Positions 8,134 to 18,947 of a stretch of DNA of 64,000 bases are shown here, piece by piece (the first letter of the stretch is position 1; the number at the start of each line of letters is the position of its first letter). Position numbers and translations under genes: made by a program. Source of the DNA: Bacillota bacterium. GTDB lineage: Bacteria > Bacillota > Ch66. The stretch spans positions 96,615-160,614 of the forward strand of contig JABLXP010000005.1 of assembly GCA_013178045.1 (NCBI GenBank). The letters are read 5' to 3'. The notes beneath the pieces were generated by a model. That model was not told where the DNA came from and ran no database searches. It was given only the letters and a program-made list of their open reading frames with translations.

Positions 8134-8209
8134 TGGTGAGCCATGGTGGACTCGAACCACCGACACCCTGATTAAAAGTCAGGTGCTCTACCGACTGAGC
8201 TAATGGCCC
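8134..8209 (-). tRNA. tRNA-Lys (anticodon TTT)
   Basis: 76 nt with encoded CCA. Acceptor GGGCCAT/ATGGCTC with one G-U pair, anticodon loop CTTTTAA on stem CTGA/TCAG, T arm GGTGGTTCGAGTCCACC. First gene of the tRNA operon. Confidence 0.95.
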
Positions 8210-8233
8210 ACAAAATGTGTCTCACAGTGATAT

Positions 8234-8262
8234 ATATTACATGATGGGAAAGCGCTTGTCAA
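8234..8262 (-). promoter_or_regulatory. promoter of the tRNA operon
   Basis: Minus-strand TTGACA (8257-8262), 17-base spacer, TAATAT (8234-8239), about 25 bases before tRNA-Lys. A perfect -35 box suits a stable-RNA promoter. Confidence 0.82.
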
Positions 8263-8301
8263 TAACCTCTTTTTCCCATTTTCCATGGGTTCGCCAACAC
8301 T

Positions 8302-9661
<1,360 letters not shown>

Positions 9662-9748
9662 GGACAGATTTTTACTCCCAGGACAACTTCGTGTATTTAT
9701 AGTTTTTCCGGCCAACTCTACTTTATGTTGATCGGATCGACCATCTCT

Positions 9749-9777
9749 ATCTTACCAGGCCCGCTGACCAGTGTCAA
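9749..9777 (-). promoter_or_regulatory. promoter of purA
   Basis: Minus-strand TTGACA (9772-9777), exactly 17 bases, TAAGAT (9749-9754). It sits just behind the dnaB terminator, so purA is a separate unit. Confidence 0.82.
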
Positions 9778-9778
9778 T

Positions 9779-9807
9779 AAAAAGGGAGCCAACATTAACC
9801 TGGCTCC
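9779..9807 (-). terminator. terminator of the rplI-lonC-dnaB block
   Basis: GGAGCCA/TGGCTCC stem (9785-9791 and 9801-9807) followed on the minus strand by CTTTTTATT. It overlaps the dnaB stop codon region. Confidence 0.8.
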
Positions 9808-11129
9808 TTGGCCAGATTAAAAAATTTGGTGTATTCCTTTAAAAAAGCAAGTTCAACCGTACCAACCGGCCCGTGCCGGTGCTTGGCGACGATAATTTCG
9901 GCGATATTCTTTTTTTCTGATTCGGGAAAATAATAATCGTGCCGATAAATAAACATTACCACGTCAGAGTCCTGTTCCAGTGCGCCTGATTCGCGCAGGT
10001 GGCTCAGATTAGGCCGCTTCTCCTGAGTCTGTTCCACCGCCCGGCTTAACTGGGATAAAGCCAGAATAGGCACATTCAGCTCTCTAGCCAGACTTTTTAG
10101 CGAACGCGAAATCTCAGAAATTTCCTGCTGGCGATTCTCTGCCCGGCGGGGTCCCTGCATCAATTGCAGATAATCCACCACTACCAGGCCAAGCCCTTTT
10201 TCGGCTTTAAGCCGTCTGGTTTTCGCCCGCATTTCCGCCACACTGATGGCCGGGGTGTCATCAATGTATATCGGTGCTTCTGAAAGCGGTCCAACCGCTT
10301 CGACCAGTTTTGTCCAATCAGACTCCAGAAGCTGACCTGTCCGCAAACGGTTCTGGTCGATCATCGCCTCACCGCACAGCATCCGCTGCACCAGTTGCTC
10401 CTTCGACATCTCCAGGCTGAAGATGGCCACCGGCACCCGCTGTCTGATGGCGGCATTCTGGGCAATGTTCAGAGCAAAACTGGTCTTGCCCATACCTGGC
10501 CGGGCAGCCAGCAGAATCAGCTCGCTTGGCTGGAGGCCGGCCAGCAGTCGATCCAGATCGGTAAAATAAGTGGGTACCCCGGTAATGCTGCTTTTCCTTT
10601 CGTACAGCCGCTGCAGTCGGTCAAAGGTTTCCAGCAAAATATCGTGCACCGGCGCGAAAGGCTGCCCCACGCCGCGTTGAGACAGTTCCACAATCATCCG
10701 CTCGGCTTCATCAATGAGATCAGTAACCTCAATATTGCCTTCATAACTCTTTGAACTGATCCGCGAAGAGATGCTGATCAGACCCCGCAAGAGTGCCTTC
10801 TCAACCACAATTTTGGCGTAATACTCCGCACTGGCCGTCGAGGGTACGCTGTCAGCCAGCAGAGTGATGTAAGCCACTCCGCCTACTTTATCCAGCGCAT
10901 TTCGCCGTCGCAATTCATCCGTGACAGTAATGATATCAATTGGTTCGTTGCGCTCATGGAGACTGATGATCACCTCGTAGATAACGCGGTGAGCGTCCCG
11001 GTAGAAATCATCCGGACGAAGGATGCCTTCGACAACGCTGACCGCGTCCGCGTCGAGCATCATCGCGCCTAAGACCGATTGCTCGGCTTCCAGGTTTTGT
11101 GGTGGGATTTTGTCAAACGAGACGCTCAA
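9795..11129 (-). CDS. dnaB: replicative DNA helicase
   Basis: The hexameric 5'-3' helicase of the replication fork (DnaC in Bacillus nomenclature). 444 residues: N-terminal all-helical domain (about 1-105, with LEAEQSVLGAMM), linker, and RecA-like ATPase domain with Walker A ARPGMGKTSFALN, Walker B LGLVVVDYLQLM, and the arginine-finger region VAKHRHGPVGT. No intein is present. It starts with TTG at 11129, preceded by AGGAGGG. The order rplI-lonC-dnaB-purA is common in Clostridia. About 23 bases separate it from lonC, so cotranscription is likely. Confidence 0.97.
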   Translation of the reverse strand: MSVSFDKIPPQNLEAEQSVLGAMMLDADAVSVVEGILRPDDFYRDAHRVIYEVIISLHERNEPIDIITVTDELRRRNALDKVGGVAYITLLADSVPSTASAEYYAKIVVEKALLRGLISISSRISSKSYEGNIEVTDLIDEAERMIVELSQRGVGQPFAPVHDILLETFDRLQRLYERKSSITGVPTYFTDLDRLLAGLQPSELILLAARPGMGKTSFALNIAQNAAIRQRVPVAIFSLEMSKEQLVQRMLCGEAMIDQNRLRTGQLLESDWTKLVEAVGPLSEAPIYIDDTPAISVAEMRAKTRRLKAEKGLGLVVVDYLQLMQGPRRAENRQQEISEISRSLKSLARELNVPILALSQLSRAVEQTQEKRPNLSHLRESGALEQDSDVVMFIYRHDYYFPESEKKNIAEIIVAKHRHGPVGTVELAFLKEYTKFFNLAKEPG

Positions 11130-11152
11130 AAGGGAACCCTCCTACAATCAGT

Positions 11153-13120
11153 TTACCCCACTAAAGGCTGTTCTTGAAGGCAGGAGAAAACGTGAGGCAT
11201 GGCCTCTTCAATACTGCCGATACCGATCACCTTGACCCCTTTCAGCCCAACTGGAACATCCTTCAGGTTTTCCCTGGGTACCAGAACGGTGCTTACCCCC
11301 GCCTGTTTTGCCCCATAGATTTTTTCGAAAACTCCACCCACGGGTTTAACCCGACCCTGAATCGAAATCTCACCCGTTACCGCCACGTTCTGCAAAATCG
11401 GGAGGTTCTTGACCGCACTCATGATCGCTAACGTGATGGCCATTCCCGCCGAAGGGCCATCGATCCGCCCCCCGCCGACCACGTTGACGTGAATATCGTA
11501 ATTACCCAGATCCTCCCCCGTCAGTTTGCGCAGTACCGAAGTGGCATTGAAGACCGAATCTTTGGCCATGCTACCCGCAGTGTCATTAAACCGTACGTAT
11601 CCTTTTCCCCTCTCCCTGGCGGGGAAGGCTACCGCCTCAATTTCCAGGACTGAACCCACATAACCGGCTACTCCCAGACCAAAGATCTTCCCAACTTCTG
11701 CATTCGTGGTCGCCTTGCTGGTGACAAAGGGAGACAGGCGGGAGATCTGGAGAACTTCGTAGATGTGCTGTTTGGTTATAATAACCGGCTCCTCCGTTCC
11801 CTGGCCCGTCGGTCGCTCCTTCGCACTTTTCTTTTTTTCGTATAAGACCAGACCATAAGCATCAGCCAGGATGTTATTGGCTTTCCGTCCCTCGATCGTG
11901 TACTCACTGATGATCTCGGCAACGCCCGGCTCCAACCGGATCCCTAATTTCTGCGCAGCGTTTCGCACAATCTCCTGGATGTGGGGTGGGGTGAGAGGCT
12001 CAAAATATATTTCCGCACAACGAGAACGAATCGCTGGATTAATCTCCGCAGCGTCCCGGGTGGTCGCCCCGATCAGGACAAAATCTGCCGGCGCCCCTTC
12101 TTCAAATATTTTCTTGATATACTGCGGAATATTGGCGTCATGGGGATCGTAATACGAAGATTCGAAGGTGACCCGCTTGTCTTCCAGGACTTTTAATAAT
12201 TTATTCTGCAGAATGGGATCCATTTCCCCGATTTCATCAATAAACAGGATCCCGCCATGGGCATCGGTAACCAACCCGAGTTTCGGTTCCGGTACGCCAG
12301 TTTCCGCCAAATCGCGGCGTGCCCCCTGGTAAATCGGGTCGTGGACCGAACCCAGCAGCGGATTCGTTACTTCTCGTGGGTCCCAGCGCAGAGTGGTCCC
12401 ATCGACCTCGATAAACGGAGCATCCGGGCTGAATACTGAACCACCCCACTGCTTTACCGCTTCCAACGCCAGACGGGCCGTGGTAGTTTTCCCGACTCCC
12501 GGTGGTCCATAAAGCAGAATGTGCTGGGGAAACGGAGCAGCCAGCTTCGAGACCAATGCTCGCACCGCACGTTCCTGTCCCACAATCTCGTCTAACGACT
12601 TGGGCTTCAGAAGCTCAATCGCCGACTGGGTTAACCTGGTCTGGTTTAACTTTTCCAACCGCGCCAACCGCTTGAGGGTTTGCGCATTCTCTGGCCCAGT
12701 ATGTTCTTTGACGATCTGCATTTTGATGTCTTTGACATACTCTTCATACCGCTGTTGCATTTTTTCATTGATCTTTTTCTCGATCTTATCTTCGACCGAA
12801 CGCCGGGCAATAAAATCGGCCAGTTCCTCTTCAATCTGGTTGATAATACCCGGTAGTTGGGCGTACTTGGGCAAAGTATCAATTGTAGGATCGCCAAACA
12901 CCAGTTTCTGTAATCCCAGGACACGTTCTTCCAGGATCCCCGACCGCATCAAATCCAGGGCCTCCACCTTGCTGGCCTTTAGAATCAGCTTGTCTGATCC
13001 ATAAAGATTCGCTAGCAGGTTGTACAGGGCACCGACCTGACGTTTGAGTTGTTCTTCTTCCGTAAGTTTATCGGCAAGAACGCTCTTTTGACTCAGGAGT
13101 TTATCAATAAAGCCCTTCAC
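11153..13120 (-). CDS. lonC: Lon-family ATP-dependent protease, LonC type
   Basis: A 655-residue AAA+ serine protease that lacks the long N-terminal substrate domain of LonA. A helical, lysine- and glutamate-rich N-terminal region (about 1-160) is followed by the AAA+ module with Walker A LLYGPPGVGKTTTAR and Walker B GILFIDEIGEM, then the proteolytic domain with catalytic Ser557 (DGPSAGMA) and Lys600 (GGVFEKIYGAKQAG), 43 residues apart as in Lon. The family is seen in spore-forming Clostridia, next to dnaB and rplI as here. It probably removes specific regulators or misfolded proteins; no substrate is evident. Confidence 0.88.
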   Translation of the reverse strand: MKGFIDKLLSQKSVLADKLTEEEQLKRQVGALYNLLANLYGSDKLILKASKVEALDLMRSGILEERVLGLQKLVFGDPTIDTLPKYAQLPGIINQIEEELADFIARRSVEDKIEKKINEKMQQRYEEYVKDIKMQIVKEHTGPENAQTLKRLARLEKLNQTRLTQSAIELLKPKSLDEIVGQERAVRALVSKLAAPFPQHILLYGPPGVGKTTTARLALEAVKQWGGSVFSPDAPFIEVDGTTLRWDPREVTNPLLGSVHDPIYQGARRDLAETGVPEPKLGLVTDAHGGILFIDEIGEMDPILQNKLLKVLEDKRVTFESSYYDPHDANIPQYIKKIFEEGAPADFVLIGATTRDAAEINPAIRSRCAEIYFEPLTPPHIQEIVRNAAQKLGIRLEPGVAEIISEYTIEGRKANNILADAYGLVLYEKKKSAKERPTGQGTEEPVIITKQHIYEVLQISRLSPFVTSKATTNAEVGKIFGLGVAGYVGSVLEIEAVAFPARERGKGYVRFNDTAGSMAKDSVFNATSVLRKLTGEDLGNYDIHVNVVGGGRIDGPSAGMAITLAIMSAVKNLPILQNVAVTGEISIQGRVKPVGGVFEKIYGAKQAGVSTVLVPRENLKDVPVGLKGVKVIGIGSIEEAMPHVFSCLQEQPLVG

Positions 13121-13201
13121 TTTTTAGTACCCCTTTCTATCCTCAGAGTGTACTACTGAATCTGATTTTGGTTCCTGCGGAGCGCAAGGGGAACAAACAT
13201 C

Positions 13202-13648
13202 TTACTCGGGAAGAACTTCTACTTTAAAAGTGCTCTGAACTCCCGGGTAAAGCCTGGCCACAACCTGGTATGTACCAACAACCTTAATCGGGCCTTGCAG
13301 TTCCAGTTTCCGTTTATCTATATTCAATCCAAAATCCTTAACCAAGGTTTCGGCAATTTCCTTGGTGGTCACTGAACCAAACAGTTTGCCCGATTCACCC
13401 GTCTTGGTGCGGAAACGGACCAGACGCCCTTCCAGTTTTGCCGCCAGGGCTTTGGCTTCCTGTAATTCTTTTTCCTTTTTGGAAGCAGCGATTTGCTTTT
13501 GCACCTCCAGGTCCTTCACTCTTCCCGCCGTAGCCTCAACCGCCAGCCGCCGGGGCAGTAAAAAGTTACGGGCATAACCTTCCGCTACTTCTACCACGTC
13601 GCCTTTACGGCCGATGTTCTTGACGTCTTGCTTCAGAATAACTTTCAC
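13202..13648 (-). CDS. rplI: 50S ribosomal protein bL9
   Basis: 148 residues, standard length. The N-terminal rRNA-binding domain begins MKVILKQDVKNIGRKGD and has GYARNFLLPRRLA; a long connecting helix (about 40-75) leads to the C-terminal domain (SGKLFGSVTTKEIAE). Its first four bases overlap the stop of gdpP (ATGA type), which indicates translational coupling. Confidence 0.97.
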   Translation of the reverse strand: MKVILKQDVKNIGRKGDVVEVAEGYARNFLLPRRLAVEATAGRVKDLEVQKQIAASKKEKELQEAKALAAKLEGRLVRFRTKTGESGKLFGSVTTKEIAETLVKDFGLNIDKRKLELQGPIKVVGTYQVVARLYPGVQSTFKVEVLPE

Positions 13649-15636
13649 GGCTTTTCCCCCTCCTTAAAATTCTCTTGCAAGATCCGCATGAGGCGAACCC
13701 GGGCCTCAGCCGGGTCAACCCTGGATAATTGAGCCGCCGCCACGTTCAAGTGCCCACCACCACCCAGTTTCTCCATTAAGAGCTGAACGTTGATCTCCCC
13801 CTGTGAGCGAGCGCTGATGGCCACTCCATCAGATGTTCGACAAATGACAAACGAGGCCTTAACCCCATCAACATTTAACAGGGCGTCGGCCGCCTGCGCC
13901 GCCGTCAACTGGGGCTGGGGAATGAGTTCATCATAGGTACTGACGGCAATGCCATCAAAGACAAGCTCTGTATTCTTAATAATTTCCGCTCGCCGGACCA
14001 CCGCGTCCAAATCATCCCGCATAAACTCCTGGATAACAGTCGGGTCCGCCCCGGCACGGCGCAAGAAAGAAGCCGCTTCAAAGGTCCTGGCCCCGGTGTG
14101 GGCAGTAAAATTCTTGGTGTCCATAATAATCCCCGCCAGGAGCCCGGTGGCCTCCAGTTTCGTAATCTCTACCTCTTCCCCCAGGTACTGCAGGAGTTCG
14201 GCTACCAGTTCGCTGGTTGAAGAGGCATAGGGCTCCAGGTAAACCAGACTGGCTGTATCAATAAATTCCTCCGACCGCCGGTGGTGGTCGATGACCACAA
14301 TGCTTCCCGCCAGTTCAAGCAGCCGGGGTTCAATCAGCAGGGTCGGGCGGTGGGTGTCCACGACAATCAGCAGGGTATCGGGTTTGGTGACACGTAATCC
14401 CTCATTACCGCTGATTAAAACCCCGCGGTAGTTTTCGTTTTTATTGATCAGATCAACCATTTTCTCCAGAGCATTTAAATTATCCAGTACGATGTGGACC
14501 GGGCGTTCAAAGGCACTCACCACTTTTGCCAGGCCCAGAGCTGCCCCCAGCTCATCCAAATCAGCCCCTTCGTGCCCCATGATCACCACATTGCCCGCCT
14601 CGCGGATCAGGTCGCGCAGGGCAAAAGCGATTACTCTGGCCTTGACTTTAGTGCGCTTTTCGACACCCCGTGACCGACCACCGTAAAACCAGACCCGCTC
14701 CGGGGTCTTGATCACCACCTGATCGCCTCCCCGTCCAAGAGCGATATCCAAGGCTGATTGTGCCAGGCGCGCTAGATCAACCGCTGTTTCTTCCCCGGCC
14801 CCCAGACCAATACTTAAGGTCACTGGCATCTTGTTACCCAGGTTGATCTCGCGCAGACGGTCGAGGATTTCAAAACGGTTTTTCTGACAGTCCCGCAGTG
14901 ATTGGGCACTCATGATCACCAAGTAGCGGTCTTCCGCGAACTTGCGCAGGTAGCCCTCCAACTGGAGCGTCCATTCGGAGAGCAGCCGGTCAACCGCCGC
15001 GATCAGGACGGGTTTTTGATCTTCTTCGAGGTTCGCCAAAACCTCTGCCAGATTGTCCAACTGCAGAAAGCCGATGATCGGGCGCTCGTCCAGATAACGC
15101 TGGGCGGCCAGAACCTGTTCAGTTACATCTTCCAGGTAGATGATCCGTCGGCCCCATTCCTTCTGGCCAAGCCGGCCCAGCGTCGCCCGGTAAATTTTAT
15201 CCCGGATGGCGATCTGGGAACTGCTTAACTCCTGATACAAGTTAGTCTTACGAAAACGCAATTGGGGCAGGTACTGCCCGATCCGCCCCCGCAATGGGCC
15301 GGCCTGGTCCAGGATGCGACCAAACTCATCGTTATGCCAGACAATTAATCCATTGGAATCAATGATCGCCGTCCCAATCGGCACTTGTTGAATTATTTCC
15401 TCGGTTAAAACATTGACTTTCGTTTCCAGGGCACTTATTCGTTCAAGAAATTCGGCAGTCCGGCCGCGGCGCTCATGCCACCAAAAGATCGCCTCGAGCA
15501 GAAAGACAAAGCTAGTCACTGCCGCCCAGCGCCAGGAATAATATCCCAGGACGCCAATCACCAGTAAGTGGGCTAGCACCAGACAGAGCAGCGGCAGGGC
15601 TGACAGTTTTCGTCCCATCCCATCTTTCCGTGGCAC
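13645..15636 (-). CDS. gdpP: cyclic-di-AMP phosphodiesterase (GGDEF-DHH-DHHA1)
   Basis: Hydrolyses the second messenger c-di-AMP to pApA, thereby setting potassium uptake and cell-wall homeostasis. 663 residues: two N-terminal membrane segments (about 11-50), a PAS-like sensor domain (about 60-160), a degenerate GGDEF domain (about 170-300), then DHH (MGHEGADLDELGAALG, IDHHRRSEEF) and C-terminal DHHA1 (GGGGHLNVAAAQ). The metal ligands of the DHH active site are present. It starts at GTG 15636 after AAAGGAGAT. The YybS-gdpP-rplI order is typical of Bacillota. Confidence 0.94.
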   Translation of the reverse strand: MPRKDGMGRKLSALPLLCLVLAHLLVIGVLGYYSWRWAAVTSFVFLLEAIFWWHERRGRTAEFLERISALETKVNVLTEEIIQQVPIGTAIIDSNGLIVWHNDEFGRILDQAGPLRGRIGQYLPQLRFRKTNLYQELSSSQIAIRDKIYRATLGRLGQKEWGRRIIYLEDVTEQVLAAQRYLDERPIIGFLQLDNLAEVLANLEEDQKPVLIAAVDRLLSEWTLQLEGYLRKFAEDRYLVIMSAQSLRDCQKNRFEILDRLREINLGNKMPVTLSIGLGAGEETAVDLARLAQSALDIALGRGGDQVVIKTPERVWFYGGRSRGVEKRTKVKARVIAFALRDLIREAGNVVIMGHEGADLDELGAALGLAKVVSAFERPVHIVLDNLNALEKMVDLINKNENYRGVLISGNEGLRVTKPDTLLIVVDTHRPTLLIEPRLLELAGSIVVIDHHRRSEEFIDTASLVYLEPYASSTSELVAELLQYLGEEVEITKLEATGLLAGIIMDTKNFTAHTGARTFEAASFLRRAGADPTVIQEFMRDDLDAVVRRAEIIKNTELVFDGIAVSTYDELIPQPQLTAAQAADALLNVDGVKASFVICRTSDGVAISARSQGEINVQLLMEKLGGGGHLNVAAAQLSRVDPAEARVRLMRILQENFKEGEKP

Positions 15637-15662
15637 GCTTATTGGATCTCCTTTCTATCTGC

Positions 15663-16646
15663 CTACGACTGACGCCTTAACTTTCGATAGTCAAACAAGG
15701 GGTCAAACAGCCCCAAGAAAATAAGCATCATTACCGTGACCCGTAGATACAGAACCGCTACGATCAGCAAACCATACTTGGCCAGTTTGGGTATGCGGCT
15801 GGTCTGGTAGTAATAAGTTACCACCGACAAGCCGAAAACCAGGAGAAACGGGGCATATATCACCAGGATATTCTGCCCAATCGTTACCAACCAGGTGGCT
15901 TTCAGGTAATCTCCACCTAACCAGGCCGCGAAGCCCAGGATGACTCCCCAGGTCAGGTACCAGGGCAGTTGCCATTCGCGGAAAGAAGCTACTTTGGCCA
16001 CGGGAATGCGGACCCGTTTCAGCACCGCGTAAGCCGCGAAGTAGTTCACCACCGCCGCCATCGCCGCACCGGTAATCAACATGCCAGGGAGCAGGCGCAA
16101 CAAAAGATTGACCATTTGTACCGTCATTTGGCGAAGCATCTCTTCGGAAATGCCCTGGTTGGCATACACCTGGAGCAGCCCCAGGCGCCGATAAAACTCA
16201 ATCGTTGGGTTAACATTGGCCTGAATTTGTTGCTGAATGTCGGTCCAACTCAAGCCTGTCATCAAAAATCCGATCCACATAACCGCAGCCATCGAAACAA
16301 TGGCGATGGCTACGCCGACCAGCAGGGCCAGCCCCGGCATCAGCCGCCGCTTAAAGGCAACCCCGTAAAACAACCCGACCGCGCCAAACTGGAGCAGCAA
16401 AAATATAGCCCGGAGAGGATCGGAAAACATTAAGATCAGCAAACCGCTGACCAGCAGTGATAGGATGCCCAACCGTAAATCCTGGCGCACCACCAGCACG
16501 ATCAGTGGGATCGTCCAGATGAGATCAACCAAACCCGACAATAATGGAAGATAAATCCCCACCAGGGCCAGCAATGCCGCCAGGGCCGCCAAAAAGGCCC
16601 CTTCCACCAGTGGTCGTGTCGTTGACCTTGAATTCAAACCCGTCAC
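15663..16646 (-). CDS. YybS family (DUF2232) integral membrane protein
   Basis: A 327-residue polytopic protein with about eight hydrophobic segments, ending in basic DYRKLRRQS. The length and its place immediately upstream of gdpP identify the DUF2232/YybS family, conserved in Bacillota and distantly like ECF-transporter S components; the substrate is unknown. The GTG start at 16646 overlaps the stop of the MazG-like gene; a TTG at 16637 with GAGGTG eight bases upstream is an alternative. Confidence 0.82.
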   Translation of the reverse strand: MTGLNSRSTTRPLVEGAFLAALAALLALVGIYLPLLSGLVDLIWTIPLIVLVVRQDLRLGILSLLVSGLLILMFSDPLRAIFLLLQFGAVGLFYGVAFKRRLMPGLALLVGVAIAIVSMAAVMWIGFLMTGLSWTDIQQQIQANVNPTIEFYRRLGLLQVYANQGISEEMLRQMTVQMVNLLLRLLPGMLITGAAMAAVVNYFAAYAVLKRVRIPVAKVASFREWQLPWYLTWGVILGFAAWLGGDYLKATWLVTIGQNILVIYAPFLLVFGLSVVTYYYQTSRIPKLAKYGLLIVAVLYLRVTVMMLIFLGLFDPLFDYRKLRRQS

Positions 16647-16963
16647 CTCTTCTTATTATTGACAAGGTATTCATACAATGCCGAAAGGTCTCCGTACCAT
16701 TTCTCTACTTCGTGGGCCTCATGTATACTTAATTTAAGCTTGGTCTGAATCATTAAATCAAGACGGCTGAAGCTGATCCCGACTCGTCTCCCTAATATGT
16801 AAGCCGTAATCAGGATGCTCGCCAGGCCGTCTACGATCGCTTCTTCGCTACCCTTAAGCATGCCCTTAAAGAGAGCAGCCACGGCCTCAACCAGTTCTGC
16901 TTTCAACCATTCAATCACTCTGATATTTCTGGTGATATTGAATTCTCGCGGCGATGGCTCCAC
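16643..16963 (-). CDS. MazG-like family protein
   Basis: 106 residues, almost entirely helical. It fits the short MazG-like group (all-alpha NTP pyrophosphatase fold) found beside YybS in Clostridia: an N-terminal IRVIEWLKAELVEAVAALFKG helix and EEAIVDGLASILITAYILG. The acidic EExxD metal site of classical MazG is only partly visible, so enzymatic activity is uncertain. The start is GTG at 16963 behind AAGGGGGG. The last four bases overlap the YybS start. Confidence 0.72.
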   Translation of the reverse strand: MEPSPREFNITRNIRVIEWLKAELVEAVAALFKGMLKGSEEAIVDGLASILITAYILGRRVGISFSRLDLMIQTKLKLSIHEAHEVEKWYGDLSALYEYLVNNKKR

Positions 16964-17089
16964 GGTGTTTCCCCCCTTGGCCCCTTCGGCAAACAGTCTT
17001 AAGGACTATTCGGCAAAAAAATAGGGTTTTCCTGCCTTTGAGAACACTTGGCACCCTCATTTTTCTTTCCGTAACAAGCAGATAATTCC

Positions 17090-17119
17090 TTTACCACCAC
17101 TAGATCCACTGGGTATAAT
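17090..17119 (+). promoter_or_regulatory. promoter of the DedA gene
   Basis: TTTACC (17090-17095), 18-base spacer, TATAAT (17114-17119), about 39 bases before the ATG at 17158. Confidence 0.6.
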
Positions 17120-17157
17120 AAGCATAGCAAATTCACCTAGACTGGAATGGTAGCTAG

Positions 17158-17784
17158 ATGCATTCAGAAAAGCTTCTTCAGTTTGTTCTGGACCACGGCT
17201 ACAGCGGTTTATTCGGGTTGCTCGCCCTGGGAGTTTTTGGGCTGCCCATCCCCGACGAGTGCCTGATGACCCTGGCCGGTTACCTCATCTCTCAGGGGAA
17301 GCTCACCTACTCCTACACCCTCTTGTCCTCTTTTTTGGGCAGTATCCTCGGAGTAACAGTTACCTACAGCCTGGGCCGCTACCTTGGTCTGCCTTTGATT
17401 GAGCGGTACGGGAAATTTATCCGCGTCACTCCCCAGAAGCTCGGGACTATGCACAACTGGTTTGAACGATACGGCCGTTTTGCTTTACCGATCGGTTATT
17501 TCTTCCCGGGTATCCGCCAGCTGACAGCTTACTTTGCCGGCATGACCGAGATGCCATTCCAGAAATTTAGTTTTTATGCCTATTTCGGTGGGCTGCTTTG
17601 GGTTACCACGTTTATTACTTTGGGCACCCTGCTCGGGCAGGACTGGACAGCAATCACACTACTGGTTCGCCGCTACATTGCCCTCTTGATTATGGCTGGC
17701 ATCTTTTGTATTGTTACGTTCAACGCTCTACGAAAACAGCCAAAACAAGTTACACGAGATGAGCAGGAAACTCAAGATAATTAG
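17158..17784 (+). CDS. DedA family membrane protein
   Basis: 208 residues with five or six hydrophobic segments and the DedA signature region: GVFGLPIPDECLM near the N-terminus, FLGSILGVTVTYSLGRYLG, and YGRFALPIGYFFPGIRQL with the conserved glycines and arginine. DedA proteins are lipid (undecaprenyl phosphate or phosphatidylethanolamine) flippase-like transporters needed for membrane homeostasis. It is one of the few plus-strand genes, set between two minus-strand operons, with its own promoter. The ribosome site is weak (GGAATGG). Confidence 0.88.
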   Translation: MHSEKLLQFVLDHGYSGLFGLLALGVFGLPIPDECLMTLAGYLISQGKLTYSYTLLSSFLGSILGVTVTYSLGRYLGLPLIERYGKFIRVTPQKLGTMHNWFERYGRFALPIGYFFPGIRQLTAYFAGMTEMPFQKFSFYAYFGGLLWVTTFITLGTLLGQDWTAITLLVRRYIALLIMAGIFCIVTFNALRKQPKQVTRDEQETQDN

Positions 17785-17816
17785 ACAACAAACACTGCTA
17801 TACAATCCCGGTTAAA

Positions 17817-17851
17817 ATAACAGGGGAGCAAACGGTTTGCTCCCCTGTTAT
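17817..17851. terminator. bidirectional terminator between DedA and rpsR
   Basis: A perfect 17-bp inverted repeat (ATAACAGGGGAGCAAAC and its complement around one base). On the minus strand it is followed by TTTTAA and would end the rpsF operon; on the plus strand a T-rich stretch lies about 10 bases farther on. It is shared by convergent genes. Confidence 0.85.
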
Positions 17852-17869
17852 ACTCTTGATTTTTTCTGG

Positions 17870-18100
17870 TTATTCGGCCGTAAACGGCAGCAGGGCGATA
17901 TTGCGCGCCTGTTTGATGGCAGTCGTCACCTGCCGTTGGTGCTTAGCGCAATTGCCGGAAATCCGCCGCGGCAGGATTTTACCCCGCTCAGTTATGTACT
18001 TGCGGAGTTTATTCACTTCTTTATAATCGACGTGTTCCACTTTTTCTATACAAAAGCTGCACACGCGCTTGCGTGGCCTCCGCCCACGTTCACGTCGCAT
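17870..18100 (-). CDS. rpsR: 30S ribosomal protein bS18
   Basis: 76 residues with the conserved core [17 protein letters not shown] (about 30-46) and [12 protein letters not shown]. The N-terminal part has CSFC, a pair of cysteines that can bind zinc (C+ form). bS18 forms a dimer with bS6 on 16S rRNA. The gene follows ssb in the usual rpsF-ssb-rpsR operon, with AAGGAGG before the ATG. Confidence 0.97.
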   Translation of the reverse strand: MRRERGRRPRKRVCSFCIEKVEHVDYKEVNKLRKYITERGKILPRRISGNCAKHQRQVTTAIKQARNIALLPFTAE

Positions 18101-18129
18101 CAGGTTTTACCTCCTTACACCATTCCAGG

Positions 18130-18534
18130 TTAGAATGGGATATCATCATCATTAAAACTGATCTCACTACCGATATTACCCAGATTCGCTGCTTCGTTAG
18201 ATGAACCTACCGTCTCCTTCGGGCTCAGGAAACGGACATTCTCGGCTACAACTCGGGCAATCCTTCGTCTCTGGCCGTCCGGGGTGTCATAGGGGCGGAT
18301 TTCTAATCTTCCATCAACCGCCGCCAGCTTCCCTTTTGACAGATAATTAGCACAGAGTTCAGCCAGCTGGCGCCAGGTAATTATGTCAATAAAGTCAGTT
18401 TCCCTCTGCCCCTGCTGGTTGGTAAATGGCCGGTCAACCGCCAGGGTAAAAGTGGCAATCGCCACCCCGTTTGGAGTGTAACGGAGTTCCGGGTCCCGCG
18501 TTAAACGACCAATCAAAACGATCCGGTTCAGCAT
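18130..18534 (-). CDS. ssb: single-stranded DNA-binding protein
   Basis: 134 residues: one OB fold ([20 protein letters not shown] to about 110) and the acidic C-terminal tip DDDIPF that recruits replication and repair partners. It lies between rpsF and rpsR. The linker is short compared with Bacillus SsbA. Confidence 0.97.
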   Translation of the reverse strand: MLNRIVLIGRLTRDPELRYTPNGVAIATFTLAVDRPFTNQQGQRETDFIDIITWRQLAELCANYLSKGKLAAVDGRLEIRPYDTPDGQRRRIARVVAENVRFLSPKETVGSSNEAANLGNIGSEISFNDDDIPF

Positions 18535-18554
18535 ATAAACACCACCCTGTTTTC

Positions 18555-18842
18555 TTAAGCATCCTTCCGGGTAATCAGGTACTTCATCGTTTCATCAGTT
18601 ATTCTCAGTACCCGCTCGAGTTCTTGAGCTGTAGCGGGTTCCCCGGTAAAGTTGATCAGAGTATAATAGCCTTCGCGGAAACCCTCAACTTCGTAGGCCA
18701 GTCGCCGCTTGCCCCACTTGTTGACATTGGTCACCTCACCACCGTTGTTGTTAATCAAAGTCGTGAACTTGTCTACCACGGCGGCAATCGCTTCTTCTTC
18801 CAGGTCAGGCCGGATGATAAAAAGTACTTCGTAAGCCCGCAT
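18555..18842 (-). CDS. rpsF: 30S ribosomal protein bS6
   Basis: 95 residues starting [17 protein letters not shown], ending in the typical [13 protein letters not shown]. The start at 18842 is fixed by GGAGGTGAAGATC in front of it; the frame extends 12 codons farther upstream but through the ribosome site. First gene of rpsF-ssb-rpsR. Confidence 0.97.
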   Translation of the reverse strand: MRAYEVLFIIRPDLEEEAIAAVVDKFTTLINNNGGEVTNVNKWGKRRLAYEVEGFREGYYTLINFTGEPATAQELERVLRITDETMKYLITRKDA

Positions 18843-18903
18843 GATCTTCACCTCCTCCCCACGGCCTAGCGGCCCCACCGCTTGGATGGAGCAGGGATGT
18901 TAA

Positions 18904-18934
18904 GCACCGGACCAGTTTGTGATCCTGCCAGTGC
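18904..18934 (-). promoter_or_regulatory. hairpin in the rpsF leader, possible S6:S18 autoregulatory site
   Basis: GCACTGG and CCGGTGC pair over 7 bp (one G-U) around a loop containing CAG/CTG. Many bacteria carry an S6:S18-binding leader structure with an exposed CCG here; the position fits, but I cannot verify the motif by eye. Confidence 0.35.
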
Positions 18935-18947
18935 AAGTCGCTTAATA